A DNA stretch of 39,308 nt from Bacteroidales bacterium (GTDB taxonomy: Bacteria > Bacteroidota > Bacteroidia > Bacteroidales > UBA932): the NCBI GenBank assembly GCA_024401715.1, contig JAKSKO010000016.1, positions 1 through 39,308 of the forward strand, read 5' to 3'. Below the pieces are notes generated by a model that ran no database searches, was not told where the DNA came from, and saw only the letters and a list, made by a program, of their open reading frames with translations. Below are positions 8,359 through 17,111 of the stretch, one piece after another; position 1 is the first letter of the stretch, and each line of letters begins with the position of its first letter. The translations under genes were made by a program, and so were the position numbers.

Positions 8359-9747
8359 CTATTTGCTTTTGATATATTCGTCTATGGCCTTTGCAGCCTT
8401 GCGGCCAGCACCCATTGCAAGGATTACTGTGGCTGCGCCTGTAACGGCGTCACCGCCCGCAAATACGCCCGGACGTGTGGTTGCGCCTGTCTCGTCGGCA
8501 ACAAGGCAGCCTCTCCTGCAAGTATCCAGACCGTCTGTAGTGCTGGAAATAAGAGGGTTAGGAGATGTTCCCAGAGACATGATAACGATATCTGTCTCCA
8601 TCTCGAACTCCGATCCCGGAATCTCCACAGGACTGCGGCGTCCGCTCTGGTCCGGTTCTCCAAGCTCCATCTTGATGCAGCGTACGGCCTTCACATTGCC
8701 GTTCTCGTCGCCCAGAACCTCAACAGGGTTGGTGAGCATGGCAAAGTGTATGCCCTCCTCCATTGCGTGGTGAACCTCCTCGCGGCGTGCAGGAAGCTCT
8801 TTCTCTGTGCGGCGGTAAACTATGGTTGTGTCCGCACCAAGACGCAGTGCTGTACGCGCAGCATCCATTGCAACGTTGCCGCCACCCACAATCACAGCCT
8901 TCTTGCCGGCATTGATAGGAGTGAGATAATCGTTGCGATATGCCTTCATCAGGTTGTTTCGCGTGAGGAACTCATTGGCCGAATATACACCGTTCAGGTT
9001 CTCGCCAGGGATACCCATGAAACGCGGAAGACCGGCGCCACTGCCGATATAGACCGCATCGTAGCCGCCATCCAGCAGGCCGTCGATGGTAACGGTGCGG
9101 CCCACAACAACATTGGTCTTTATCTCAACACCCATTGCAAGGACGTCGGCAATCTCTTTCTCCACAATCTTGTCTTTAGGAAGACGGAACTCTGGAATGC
9201 CGTAAACCAGCACACCGCCGGCGCGATGCAGGGCCTCGAAGATTGTAACCTCGTAACCCATCTTTGCAAGGTCCGATGCGCAGGCAAGGCCCGAAGGACC
9301 GGAGCCCACAACGGCAACCTTGTGTCCGTTCAAAGCCGGACGCTCCTTAACTGCATCTGCAGGCTTGTTGGCACGATTCCAGTCTGCAACGAAACGCTCC
9401 AGCTGGCCAATGGCAACAGGCTCGAATTTGACACCTAGAACACAGCTGCCCTCGCACTGAGTCTCCTGCGGACACACACGGCCGCAGATTGCAGGCAGTG
9501 AAGAATCGCGGGCAATAACATCGGCCGCAGCGGTAAAATCGCCCTGTGCAACCTTTGAAATGAACTCCGGAATCTGGATATTTACAGGGCAGGAAGCCAC
9601 ACAGCGCGGATTCTTGCAGTTGAGGCAGCGTGAAGCCTCACGCAAAGCCATTTCCTTGTCGAAACCAAGGCAAACCTCTTCAAAATTTGTGGCGCGAACC
9701 TTAGGGTCCTGATTAGGCGCCACTGTACGTGATAATCTCTCTGCCAT
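8359..9747 (-). CDS. NADPH-dependent oxidoreductase, NfnB / GltD-type large subunit
   Basis: A 462-residue iron-sulfur flavoprotein. Two N-terminal [4Fe-4S] motifs use Cys41, 44, 49, 53 and Cys88, 92, 98, 102. An FAD Rossmann motif GSGPSG is at 148-153 and a second nucleotide motif (VGGGNVAMDAA, about 290) binds NADPH. This is the architecture of glutamate synthase small subunit and of NfnB. No glutamate synthase large subunit is nearby. The start overlaps the stop of the NfnA-like gene by one base (TAATG), which indicates translational coupling. The pair is best read as NfnAB, a ferredoxin:NADP oxidoreductase able to bifurcate electrons. Automatic annotation may call it gltD or gltA. Confidence 0.85.
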   Translation of the reverse strand: MAERLSRTVAPNQDPKVRATNFEEVCLGFDKEMALREASRCLNCKNPRCVASCPVNIQIPEFISKVAQGDFTAAADVIARDSSLPAICGRVCPQETQCEGSCVLGVKFEPVAIGQLERFVADWNRANKPADAVKERPALNGHKVAVVGSGPSGLACASDLAKMGYEVTIFEALHRAGGVLVYGIPEFRLPKDKIVEKEIADVLAMGVEIKTNVVVGRTVTIDGLLDGGYDAVYIGSGAGLPRFMGIPGENLNGVYSANEFLTRNNLMKAYRNDYLTPINAGKKAVIVGGGNVAMDAARTALRLGADTTIVYRRTEKELPARREEVHHAMEEGIHFAMLTNPVEVLGDENGNVKAVRCIKMELGEPDQSGRRSPVEIPGSEFEMETDIVIMSLGTSPNPLISSTTDGLDTCRRGCLVADETGATTRPGVFAGGDAVTGAATVILAMGAGRKAAKAIDEYIKSK

Positions 9748-10631
9748 TACTTAAGTCCTCTCTGTTTGCAAGCGCAATCGGCCTCAGACTCCTCTACGGC
9801 AGCCTTTGCCTGGCGCTCCTGTTCAAAATACTGTTTCTGGCGACGCATAGCCTCGTCGAAATCCACATTTGTTCCGTCGAACTCCGGACCGTCCACGCAG
9901 GCGAAACGGGTTTTTCCGTCCACCGTAACGCGGCAGGCTCCGCACATTCCGGTGCCGTCCACCATAAGGGTGTTGAGGCTGACAGTTACCGGAATATTAA
10001 GTTTCTGGGCCATAAGCACGCTGAATTTCATCATGATCATAGGGCCGATGGCAACGCACTCTGTAAACTGACAGCCTTCATTCACAACAAGGTGCTCCAG
10101 CATTGCAGGGATATTTCCCTTGAAGCCGAATGAACCGTCATCGGTTGCGATATGAAGATTGGTGCAGGCGCTGCGCAGATCATCAACATAGATGAGAAGG
10201 TCTTTTGTGCGTGCGCCAAGAATAACATCCACTGTTGCGCCATGCTCCTTCAGCCATTTTGCCTGAGGATATACGGGAGCGGAGCCCACACCTCCCGCAA
10301 GGAACACGAAGCGGCTGGAACGGATTTTCTCCTCATCCCACTTCACGAATTCCGAAGGGTTGCCCAGAGGGCCAACAACATCGGCGAAGGCATCACCCTC
10401 GTTCATTGAATTGATAGTGATAGTGGATGCGCCAACTGCCTGCGTAACAATGGTAACGGTGCCAGCAGCGGCGTTGTAGTCTGAAATGGTAAGCGGAATC
10501 CTCTCGCCCTTCTCATTGGCCCTCACGATAAGGAACTGGCCGGGAAGTGCAGCCGCGGCAAGCATAGGGGCCTCTACAACCATCTTCGTGATGGTTGGGG
10601 TAAGGCATTCCTTTTTAAGAATCTTATACAT
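9747..10631 (-). CDS. Ferredoxin-NADP+ reductase-like flavoprotein, NfnA-type small subunit
   Basis: A 294-residue member of the dihydroorotate dehydrogenase electron-transfer subunit (PyrK) / sulfide dehydrogenase subunit / NfnA family. It has an FAD-binding RIPLTISDY motif (about 44-52) and an NAD(P)-binding LAGGVGSAPV stretch (111-120). The [2Fe-2S]-type cysteines sit at Cys230, Cys233 and Cys245 (MCGACRVTVDGKTRFAC). No pyrD is adjacent, and the gene is coupled to the NfnB-like gene by a one-base overlap, so NfnA is the best reading. Family role: transfers electrons between ferredoxin and NAD(P)H in the cytoplasm. It begins 12 bases after the carboxylesterase stop. Confidence 0.85.
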   Translation of the reverse strand: MYKILKKECLTPTITKMVVEAPMLAAAALPGQFLIVRANEKGERIPLTISDYNAAAGTVTIVTQAVGASTITINSMNEGDAFADVVGPLGNPSEFVKWDEEKIRSSRFVFLAGGVGSAPVYPQAKWLKEHGATVDVILGARTKDLLIYVDDLRSACTNLHIATDDGSFGFKGNIPAMLEHLVVNEGCQFTECVAIGPMIMMKFSVLMAQKLNIPVTVSLNTLMVDGTGMCGACRVTVDGKTRFACVDGPEFDGTNVDFDEAMRRQKQYFEQERQAKAAVEESEADCACKQRGLK

Positions 10632-10643
10632 AGTCTGTTAAGT

Positions 10644-12269
10644 TTATTTGCTGTAATAGAAACGATCCAATGTGCGGTATGCATTCTCCAGGGCGGCCGA
10701 AGCCTCTTCGGCTGTGTGCACGTCAATCTGCATTACAGGAGCCTCCTCCAGTTTGCCGTTGATTGGGGTCCAGACAGGAAGGCCTTCACCGTTAGGATTG
10801 CCCGTCTTGCAGAAATTCGCATAATATGAAAGGAAGATGCGTGAAATTTCGTAATCCTCCTCTGTCCAGTCGTAGTACTCGTTGGTGGAAAGGTTGCCCA
10901 TTGCATACTCTATATCGGCAGAGTGAACTGCACCCGGAGCAAGCATGGGGGCTGCCTTTTTCTCCTCCTCTGTCTTCTCGCGCACACCGCCGGCAAGAGC
11001 ACCCACCATGTCGCCCATCTTTGCCGATGGCCTTGGGCGCGGATGATTGTAGCGGTAGCGGTATACAGGGAACGAAGTGGTTGTGGCGTGGTAGTCGCAC
11101 ACTTTCCAGGTTGGGAAGGCAGTGAAGAGCGCACCGGCAAGGTTGAAGCCCGGAGCGGCGAAAAGATCCTCGTTGCCATTCAGGCCGAAAGCCTGGAAAA
11201 TCTCGTCTGTCATATCGCCGAAAGTCTCTTTCATCTGAGCCTTGTATGCGTCAAGGCTTGCAGCCCTTGGCGCTCCTTCAAGAGAGTTCCATCCTGCAAG
11301 AAGCGGAACCTGAGCCTGCTCTCCGCGTGCGAAAACGGCATCAGGTGTGTCATCTGCGAAATAGCCGTCCACAACAACTGCAGGAAGGACCGCAGGAAGG
11401 ATTTTTGCCTGAAGCTCGAAGGCATCCATCTCACGTGCATCGGCAAGGGATGCAATTCCCGCCGCAGCAAGTTTCGCTGCACCTTCGGCCTCAGCCTCGG
11501 CCTGCGTCATTGCCGGATATGGCTGCACGAAAGCACCGGATGAAAGCAGGGCGCCCGCAATCTTGTTTTTTGCAAGCGGTGAAACCATAAGGGCTGTCAC
11601 AGAGAACGAGCCTGCGCTCTCACCTACGATATTGATGCGCTGCGGATCACCGCCGAAAGCCGCAATATTCTCCTTTACCCAATCTATTGCCGCAACCTGG
11701 TCCAGAAAACCGTAGTTGCCGCTGCCCTGATATGGGGACTCTGCTGTAAGCTCCTTGTGGGAGAAATAGCCGAATACACCCTCACGGTAGTTTGCGGTAA
11801 CAGTCACAACGCCTTCAAGGGCAAGGGCTGCACCATCGTAACGCGGCTCACTGCCGCTGCCGGCCATAAGGCCACCTCCGTTGAAATAAATCAGGACAGG
11901 AAGTTTCTCGTCACTGCATTTTGCAGCAGTCCAGACATTAAGATATAGACAATCCTCGCTTTTTGCGGGACCGCGGAAGTTCATGTCTCCGAAAAGGTCC
12001 GGCTGCATGGGATCATTGGCGAAAGCTTTTGTCTCCAGGACACCGTCCCAGGACTCTTTCTGCTGAGGCGCCTGCCAGCGCAGCTCGCCCACCGGAGCTT
12101 CTGCGAAAGGGACACCAAGAAAGGCCTTCACCCCGTTCTCCAGTTCAATACCTTCAATCACACCGGCCTGGGTCTGAATCTGAAGGCTAAGGTTTTTCTG
12201 TTCGCATGCGCAGAGCATTGAAACAGAAGTGGCAGCCAAAGCTGCAATACGAAATACCTTACCAAACAT
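10644..12269 (-). CDS. Type-B carboxylesterase, predicted lipoprotein
   Basis: A 541-residue protein with a lipoprotein signal (lipobox LCAC, Cys22), then a type-B carboxylesterase domain. Signatures seen: SEDCLYLNVW (104-113), the oxyanion loop FNGGGLMAG, nucleophile GESAG (Ser218), a Glu in GWNSLEG, and the catalytic His in GAVHSADIEYAMGN. All three triad positions appear intact. It should therefore be an active ester hydrolase, anchored at the envelope and possibly facing the periplasm or the cell surface. The natural substrate is not predictable. It starts one base after the tilS stop, an odd pairing of an exported esterase with a tRNA-modification gene. Confidence 0.88.
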   Translation of the reverse strand: MFGKVFRIAALAATSVSMLCACEQKNLSLQIQTQAGVIEGIELENGVKAFLGVPFAEAPVGELRWQAPQQKESWDGVLETKAFANDPMQPDLFGDMNFRGPAKSEDCLYLNVWTAAKCSDEKLPVLIYFNGGGLMAGSGSEPRYDGAALALEGVVTVTANYREGVFGYFSHKELTAESPYQGSGNYGFLDQVAAIDWVKENIAAFGGDPQRINIVGESAGSFSVTALMVSPLAKNKIAGALLSSGAFVQPYPAMTQAEAEAEGAAKLAAAGIASLADAREMDAFELQAKILPAVLPAVVVDGYFADDTPDAVFARGEQAQVPLLAGWNSLEGAPRAASLDAYKAQMKETFGDMTDEIFQAFGLNGNEDLFAAPGFNLAGALFTAFPTWKVCDYHATTTSFPVYRYRYNHPRPRPSAKMGDMVGALAGGVREKTEEEKKAAPMLAPGAVHSADIEYAMGNLSTNEYYDWTEEDYEISRIFLSYYANFCKTGNPNGEGLPVWTPINGKLEEAPVMQIDVHTAEEASAALENAYRTLDRFYYSK

Positions 12270-12270
12270 A

Positions 12271-13482
12271 TTATTGATTTTTAATGATTCTGTATATTTC
12301 CCTGGTTGTTCCGTCTATGGCAACGCTGCGGTCTGTAACTTCGCCCACAACGGCAAGAACATGATGTCCTGGGTTCAGGGAAGAGACAAGCACCATGGCA
12401 CTCTGCTTCCGGACAAGGTCATATTTCCTTTCGCAAAGAATGTCGCTTACCTTCTTTTTTCCCTTCATGCCTATGGGAACAAGATAATCCCCCGCTTCCC
12501 ACGGCCTCAACTGAACTTCGCCCCCGATTTTTGCCGCATCGGCAAGTGTTGTGCCCCTTGGGACTCTGGGATCCATATCCGGGCTCCACTCTTCCCTGCT
12601 TATGCTTATGTCTTCCATCCCGCGGCCGCTCTGCTGCAGAGGATATATTTCATAGCCGTCGGCGGTGGTCACAAGTACATGACTTGGGGAATAGAAGCGC
12701 TTTCCCGCCTGGAAATTGTCCGAATCCATCAGTTCCTGAGCCTGACGTATGGTGGCCCCGTTGAAAGAGCAGGACAGCATCTGTGCCGCAAGGCCGTCTT
12801 CTCCGTTGCGGAAATTCTCCATATCGCGGTTAAGAGTCTCCACAAAGGACGGATTTATGCTTTCAAAAAGAGGGAAAACGCTGTTGCGGATGATATTGCG
12901 CTTGCAGTCGTTCACCATGTTGGTGGAATCCTCCCGCCACTGAAGGCCGTATTTTGCGGCATAAGCCTGAACATCGCGGCGGCTTGCAGAAAGCATCGGC
13001 CTGTATATCCTGTGCTCGCCATACGGGTTCCGGCTGACCTCCGCCATGCCCGAAATACCCCTGAGACCAGTTCCGCGCAAAAGATTCAGAATGAGAGTCT
13101 CAGCATTGTCATTGGCGTTATGAGCCACGCACACCCCGTCGAAACCGTAAACGTCACACAACTTGCTGAACCAGCGGTAACGCAGTTCACGGGCGGCCAT
13201 CTCAATGCTTACCCCATTGGCCGAAGCAAAGGCGCGTGTATCGAAATGCTCTACGAAACACTCCAGTCCCAACCCGGCGGCAAACTCCCTCACAAAGGCT
13301 TCATCGGCATCGCTCTCCTGCCCCCTAAGGCCGAAATTGCAATGCGCCACAGCCATTTTCGGACGGGATTTTTCCAGCGGAATGCCGTGAAACAGGGCAT
13401 GGGCCATAACGACAGAATCGATTCCTCCGCTTACAGCAAGAAGAACCGACTCTCCAAGTATATGAGCCCTCAGCTTTTGCAC
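12271..13482 (-). CDS. tilS: tRNA(Ile)-lysidine synthase TilS
   Basis: A 403-residue enzyme. The PP-loop SGGIDS is at 19-24 and is followed by VAHCNFGLRG and the MAARELRYRWF segment typical of TilS. The C-terminal substrate-binding domain is present (LRPWEAGDYLVPIG and KKKVSDIL motifs). It attaches lysine to C34 of the CAU-anticodon tRNA(Ile), so it reads AUA, and is essential in most bacteria. The start codon is GTG, two bases after the TAA of the DUF3078 gene. No better in-frame ATG lies upstream of the PP-loop, so translational coupling to the previous gene is likely. Confidence 0.93.
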   Translation of the reverse strand: MQKLRAHILGESVLLAVSGGIDSVVMAHALFHGIPLEKSRPKMAVAHCNFGLRGQESDADEAFVREFAAGLGLECFVEHFDTRAFASANGVSIEMAARELRYRWFSKLCDVYGFDGVCVAHNANDNAETLILNLLRGTGLRGISGMAEVSRNPYGEHRIYRPMLSASRRDVQAYAAKYGLQWREDSTNMVNDCKRNIIRNSVFPLFESINPSFVETLNRDMENFRNGEDGLAAQMLSCSFNGATIRQAQELMDSDNFQAGKRFYSPSHVLVTTADGYEIYPLQQSGRGMEDISISREEWSPDMDPRVPRGTTLADAAKIGGEVQLRPWEAGDYLVPIGMKGKKKVSDILCERKYDLVRKQSAMVLVSSLNPGHHVLAVVGEVTDRSVAIDGTTREIYRIIKNQ

Positions 13483-13484
13483 CC

Positions 13485-14561
13485 TTATTTGCCTGCTATG
13501 GTATAAGTGAAGTTAATAGAGAAGAACTCTTTGAACTGCACAGGAGCGAACCTTACGTTTTCTATAGTCTTGTTGTCCGCACCCTTCTTCACGTAATAAA
13601 CGGACGGGTCGTAAAGGAGCCATGTCTGAAGTGCCACCTTGAAATACTTGGCAACATTGAAGCTTAGCTTGTTGTCCCAGTTGATACGGTAGATATCGTT
13701 TGTCTTGCCATCGAAATAGGAATTGTCCTCTGTTCCCTTCACAGACTGCTCCGTAACCTTGCCCAGATAGTTGGCAAATACCACAAACTGGGTTTCATAG
13801 TGCAGCCAATCGTTAACCTTGATATTCACATTGGCCTTCACCTGGGCACCAAGCAGCCATTTTGAAGACTTATAGTTGGTATCATCCAGTTTTTCCATAC
13901 CATACCTCTTGCGTAGGTCGTTATCTTGACGTGCAACAATCACAATGCCGCCGGTAAGAGGAGACATGCTCATATCGAACCATGGTACCGGTTTCCAGTC
14001 AACACCCAGAGAAATGTTAAGGTATGCAGGTGAAAGGATGCTGGATTTGAGGTCGCCAATCCATTTGTGGGAATTCTCGCCCTGACGGAAGTTGTCCAGC
14101 GAAGGAGCGAACTGTGTTCTGAAATCCACGCCTGCAGAATAAGCAAACTTACTCTTCTCGGCCATCTTGTAATCGAACTTGCTCTCCAGGTAGATGCGGT
14201 CGTTGCTGCTTTGGATAAGGTTTGCCTTGTCTGCAGACCACATCAGGCCATAATTCAGCTGCATGCGGTTGTCCCACTGCGCACGGCCTTTCTCATAGTT
14301 GGCCTTGCCGTCTATTCCGGCAGCCAGGGATATTGTAGGATAACCGCCGGCTGTCCAGTTGGTCATCCAGGCCTGATTCAGGCCAAGGTCGAAGTCCACT
14401 GAGGTTTTCCAATAGTTTGGTTTCGGAGCCGGAGCCTCGGCAACCTTTGTATTGTTGATTGTAGTGGCAGCATCAAGCGCCGCTTTCTGTGCATCTGTGA
14501 GATCCTGCGCAAAAGCCGAAGCACCGCACAGAATTGAAACAAGGATAAAAATTCTCTTCAT
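13485..14561 (-). CDS. DUF3078 exported protein
   Basis: A 358-residue protein with a signal peptide (1-19, ending AFAQ). The mature part has the DUF3078 pattern: WKTSVDFDLGLNQAWMTNWTAGG, followed by repeated amphipathic beta strands with many Trp/Tyr residues and a C-terminal strand (FFSINFTYTIAGK) resembling an outer-membrane barrel end. It is a Bacteroidota family of unknown function, probably an outer-membrane barrel. It lies 27 bases after proS and two before tilS. Confidence 0.85.
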   Translation of the reverse strand: MKRIFILVSILCGASAFAQDLTDAQKAALDAATTINNTKVAEAPAPKPNYWKTSVDFDLGLNQAWMTNWTAGGYPTISLAAGIDGKANYEKGRAQWDNRMQLNYGLMWSADKANLIQSSNDRIYLESKFDYKMAEKSKFAYSAGVDFRTQFAPSLDNFRQGENSHKWIGDLKSSILSPAYLNISLGVDWKPVPWFDMSMSPLTGGIVIVARQDNDLRKRYGMEKLDDTNYKSSKWLLGAQVKANVNIKVNDWLHYETQFVVFANYLGKVTEQSVKGTEDNSYFDGKTNDIYRINWDNKLSFNVAKYFKVALQTWLLYDPSVYYVKKGADNKTIENVRFAPVQFKEFFSINFTYTIAGK

Positions 14562-14588
14562 AGTCTGTCTCTACGTTCTTAGTTTGGC

Positions 14589-16067
14589 TTAATATGAAAT
14601 GGCGAACACCACGCGGCCCTTTGAAGGCTTGCCGCTGTAAATGCATGTACCCTCTTCATCGGACACATAACTGTCCATAGGGATACAGCGTATTGTTGCC
14701 TTTGTTTCGTCTTTGATTGCCTGCTCTGTCTCCGGAGTGCCGTCCCAGTGGCAAAGGAGGAAGCCGCCCTTGGTAATCTCGGTCTTGAACTCCTCCCAGC
14801 TGTCGCATTTGCGCACATTCGCATCGCGGAAAGAAAGGGCTTTCTGGTAGATATTCTTCTGAATGTCGTCCAGCAGGCCATGGATATGCTCTGCTACGCC
14901 CTCCAGGTTCATGGTCTCTTTTGTGAGGGTATCGCGGCGTGCAACCTCAACTGTGCCGTTCTGCAGGTCTCTTGCGCCCATTGCAATGCGCACAGGCACA
15001 CCTTTCAGCTCCCACTCCGCAAACTTGAAGCCCGGACGCAGGGTGTCGCGGTCGTCAACCTTCACGCTGTGGCCCAGCGCCTCCAGCTGCTTCTTAACCT
15101 CGTACATCTTGTCCAGAACTGCGTTATGCTCCTCATCGGTGCGATAGATAGGCACCATCACAACCTGGATAGGGGCAAGCACAGGAGGGAGCACAAGGCC
15201 CTCGTCATCGCTGTGAGACATGATAAGCGCACCCATCAGACGGGTTGAAACGCCCCATGATGTAGCCCATACATGTTCCTGCTTGCCTTCGTTGTTTGTG
15301 AACTGCACATCGAAAGATTTCGCAAAGTTCTGGCCCAGGAAGTGTGATGTACCAGCCTGCAATGCCTTGCCGTCCTGCATCATAGCCTCTATTGTGAGGG
15401 TATCCAGCGCACCTGCGAAACGCTCGTTAGGGCTCTTGTGACCCACAATCACCGGAAGAGCCATGGCGCTGCGCGCGAAATCGGCATAGACGTTAACCAT
15501 CTGTTTTGTCATTGCCTCAGCCTCGGCCGATGTGGCGTGGGCTGTGTGGCCCTCCTGCCACAGGAACTCTGCCGTACGCAGGAAAAGACGCGTACGCATC
15601 TCCCAGCGCACAACGTTGCACCACTGGTTGCAGAGGATAGGGAGATCCCTCCATGAGGTAATCCAGTGCTTGTATGTGCTCCAGATGATAGTCTCTGATG
15701 TAGGACGTACGATGAGTTCCTCCTCCAGCTTCGCTTCCGGATCCACAACAACACCCTTGCCTTTAGGGTCGTTCATAAGACGGTGGTGTGTCACAACCGC
15801 ACATTCCTTTGCGAAGCCGGCAACGTGCTCTGCCTCGCGGCTGAAGAATGATTTAGGGATGAAAAGTGGGAAATATGCGTTCTGTACGCCTACAGACTTG
15901 AATTTCGCGTCAAGGATAGACTGCATTTTCTCCCAGATTGCATAACCGTAAGGCTTAATAACCATACAGCCGCGAACCGCAGACTGCTCTGCAAGATCTG
16001 CTTTCATCACAAGATCGTTATACCACTGAGAGTAATTTTCAGAACGTTTTGTTACTTCTTTTGCCAT
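14589..16067 (-). CDS. proS: Prolyl-tRNA synthetase, archaeal/eukaryotic-type
   Basis: A 492-residue class II synthetase of the short type without the bacterial editing insertion. The N-terminal catalytic core contains RPTSETIIW (motif 2 region) and [10 protein letters not shown]. The anticodon-binding domain follows, then a C-terminal zinc-binding-like domain with Cys residues, ending in Tyr (AISY), as in the archaeal-type enzyme. It charges tRNA(Pro). Bacteroidota commonly carry this type. It is the first gene of the long minus-strand cluster, 28 nt after a good -7 element, and so probably the promoter-proximal gene. Confidence 0.95.
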   Translation of the reverse strand: MAKEVTKRSENYSQWYNDLVMKADLAEQSAVRGCMVIKPYGYAIWEKMQSILDAKFKSVGVQNAYFPLFIPKSFFSREAEHVAGFAKECAVVTHHRLMNDPKGKGVVVDPEAKLEEELIVRPTSETIIWSTYKHWITSWRDLPILCNQWCNVVRWEMRTRLFLRTAEFLWQEGHTAHATSAEAEAMTKQMVNVYADFARSAMALPVIVGHKSPNERFAGALDTLTIEAMMQDGKALQAGTSHFLGQNFAKSFDVQFTNNEGKQEHVWATSWGVSTRLMGALIMSHSDDEGLVLPPVLAPIQVVMVPIYRTDEEHNAVLDKMYEVKKQLEALGHSVKVDDRDTLRPGFKFAEWELKGVPVRIAMGARDLQNGTVEVARRDTLTKETMNLEGVAEHIHGLLDDIQKNIYQKALSFRDANVRKCDSWEEFKTEITKGGFLLCHWDGTPETEQAIKDETKATIRCIPMDSYVSDEEGTCIYSGKPSKGRVVFAISY

Positions 16068-16074
16068 TATTTCT

Positions 16075-16082
16075 TATTTTTG
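16075..16082 (+). promoter_or_regulatory. Predicted -7 element for the Trp-rich lipoprotein gene
   Basis: TATTTTTG fits the Bacteroidota housekeeping -7 consensus TAnnTTTG. It would start transcription around 16086-16089, leaving a leader of about 40 nt to the ATG at 16128. TTTTG upstream (16047-16051) is a candidate -33 element, with loose spacing. The element lies just upstream of the proS start codon, back to back with the proS promoter. Confidence 0.5.
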
Positions 16083-16095
16083 TGTTTATGAAGCA

Positions 16096-16103
16096 CAAAG
16101 ATA
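16096..16103 (-). promoter_or_regulatory. Predicted -7 element for proS and the cluster behind it
   Basis: On the minus strand this reads TATCTTTG, an exact match to TAnnTTTG, 28 nt upstream of the proS ATG. No other strong match was noticed in the gaps between proS and position 652, so this may drive many of the twelve genes. Confidence 0.55.
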
Positions 16104-16127
16104 CAAAATTGAATTGACCTATAGAAC

Positions 16128-17090
16128 ATGAAAGGGAAAATTTTTGTACTGATTTCATCATTGTTCGCGCTTGCGGGATGCGGCGCGGGCTCATCGATAA
16201 CGAGTTCCTCTTACGGATACAGGTTCAGCGACGGCGTATACACCTCCGTGGAGGACAGGCAGGCCAACAAAGAGGCTAAAATAGCGTACAAAACCAGGGA
16301 AATAAAATACTTCCCGAAGAAGAAAGCTCTCCTCAATCCCATAGACAGCACGATATACAGCAGAGAAAGGCTATACTCGGGTTCGTATGACGGCAGCTAC
16401 TATGCCGGTTACGACACCGGATATGCAGATGGCTGGAACCGCTACCCGTACCGTCCGGACTTCTGGGGCCCGTGGGTTGGCTTCGGTGTGGGTTTCACTT
16501 TCGGATACGGTTTCGGCTGGGCATGGGACCCATGGTACTGGGATCCATGGTATGGCCCGGGGTACTACGGCCCGTACTGGCCTGGATATGGTCCATGGAG
16601 GCCTTGGGGACCAGGTTGGAATCCTTGGTGGCCGGGCTACAGGCCATGGGGACCATACTGGCCTGGGGCAATTGTAAGGCATGTCACACCGGCATCCAGC
16701 ACCAGGGCGATGTCCGGACGCCACGGCGGAATAGGATATTCTGTAAGGAGCGGTTCATACCATGGCGGAACCTCGGTTTACAACGGAAGACAGACAGGGG
16801 CAAGGGGCACTTACGGCCCGGCTACAATAAGATATGGCGGACAGCGCAGCACCGGAAACGGTTCATACAACGGCGGCAGCCAGTATGATCGCGGAAGAAG
16901 CAACAGCAGCAGCGGCAGCTATTATGGAGGCGGCACCACAACAGGTGCACAGCGCAGCACTCCTACATCAAGCTGGGGCAGCGGCAGCCGCAGTTACACA
17001 CCATCATCATCCGGCAGCCGCGGAGGCTATGGCGGAGGTGGCTACAGCGGTGGAAGCCGAGGTGGAAGTGGCGGAGGTGGCCGCAGGTAA
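16128..17090 (+). CDS. Trp/Pro/Gly-rich lipoprotein with Ser/Gly/Arg-rich tail
   Basis: A 320-residue protein with a lipobox (LAGC, Cys18). Residues 19-95 are an ordinary charged domain. Residues 103-180 are a low-complexity aromatic segment with 16 tryptophans plus abundant Tyr, Pro and Gly (repeats such as DPWYWDPWYGPG and GPWRPWGPGW). The last ~130 residues are rich in Ser, Gly, Arg and Tyr and end GGGGRR. Comparable Bacteroidales proteins are annotated only as hypothetical or vitellogenin-like. The composition suggests a sticky or extended surface or periplasmic protein, perhaps carbohydrate-binding or self-associating. It has its own promoter and precedes the FadL-like porin by 21 bases. 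Confidence 0.8.
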   Translation: MKGKIFVLISSLFALAGCGAGSSITSSSYGYRFSDGVYTSVEDRQANKEAKIAYKTREIKYFPKKKALLNPIDSTIYSRERLYSGSYDGSYYAGYDTGYADGWNRYPYRPDFWGPWVGFGVGFTFGYGFGWAWDPWYWDPWYGPGYYGPYWPGYGPWRPWGPGWNPWWPGYRPWGPYWPGAIVRHVTPASSTRAMSGRHGGIGYSVRSGSYHGGTSVYNGRQTGARGTYGPATIRYGGQRSTGNGSYNGGSQYDRGRSNSSSGSYYGGGTTTGAQRSTPTSSWGSGSRSYTPSSSGSRGGYGGGGYSGGSRGGSGGGGRR

Positions 17091-17111
17091 TAATCTAAAA
17101 ATCAAGAAGAT

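Noticed and set aside
12229-13506. 425-codon plus-strand frame opposite tilS
   Set aside because: Shadow of tilS with no protein-like motif; tilS has a complete PP-loop and C-terminal domain.
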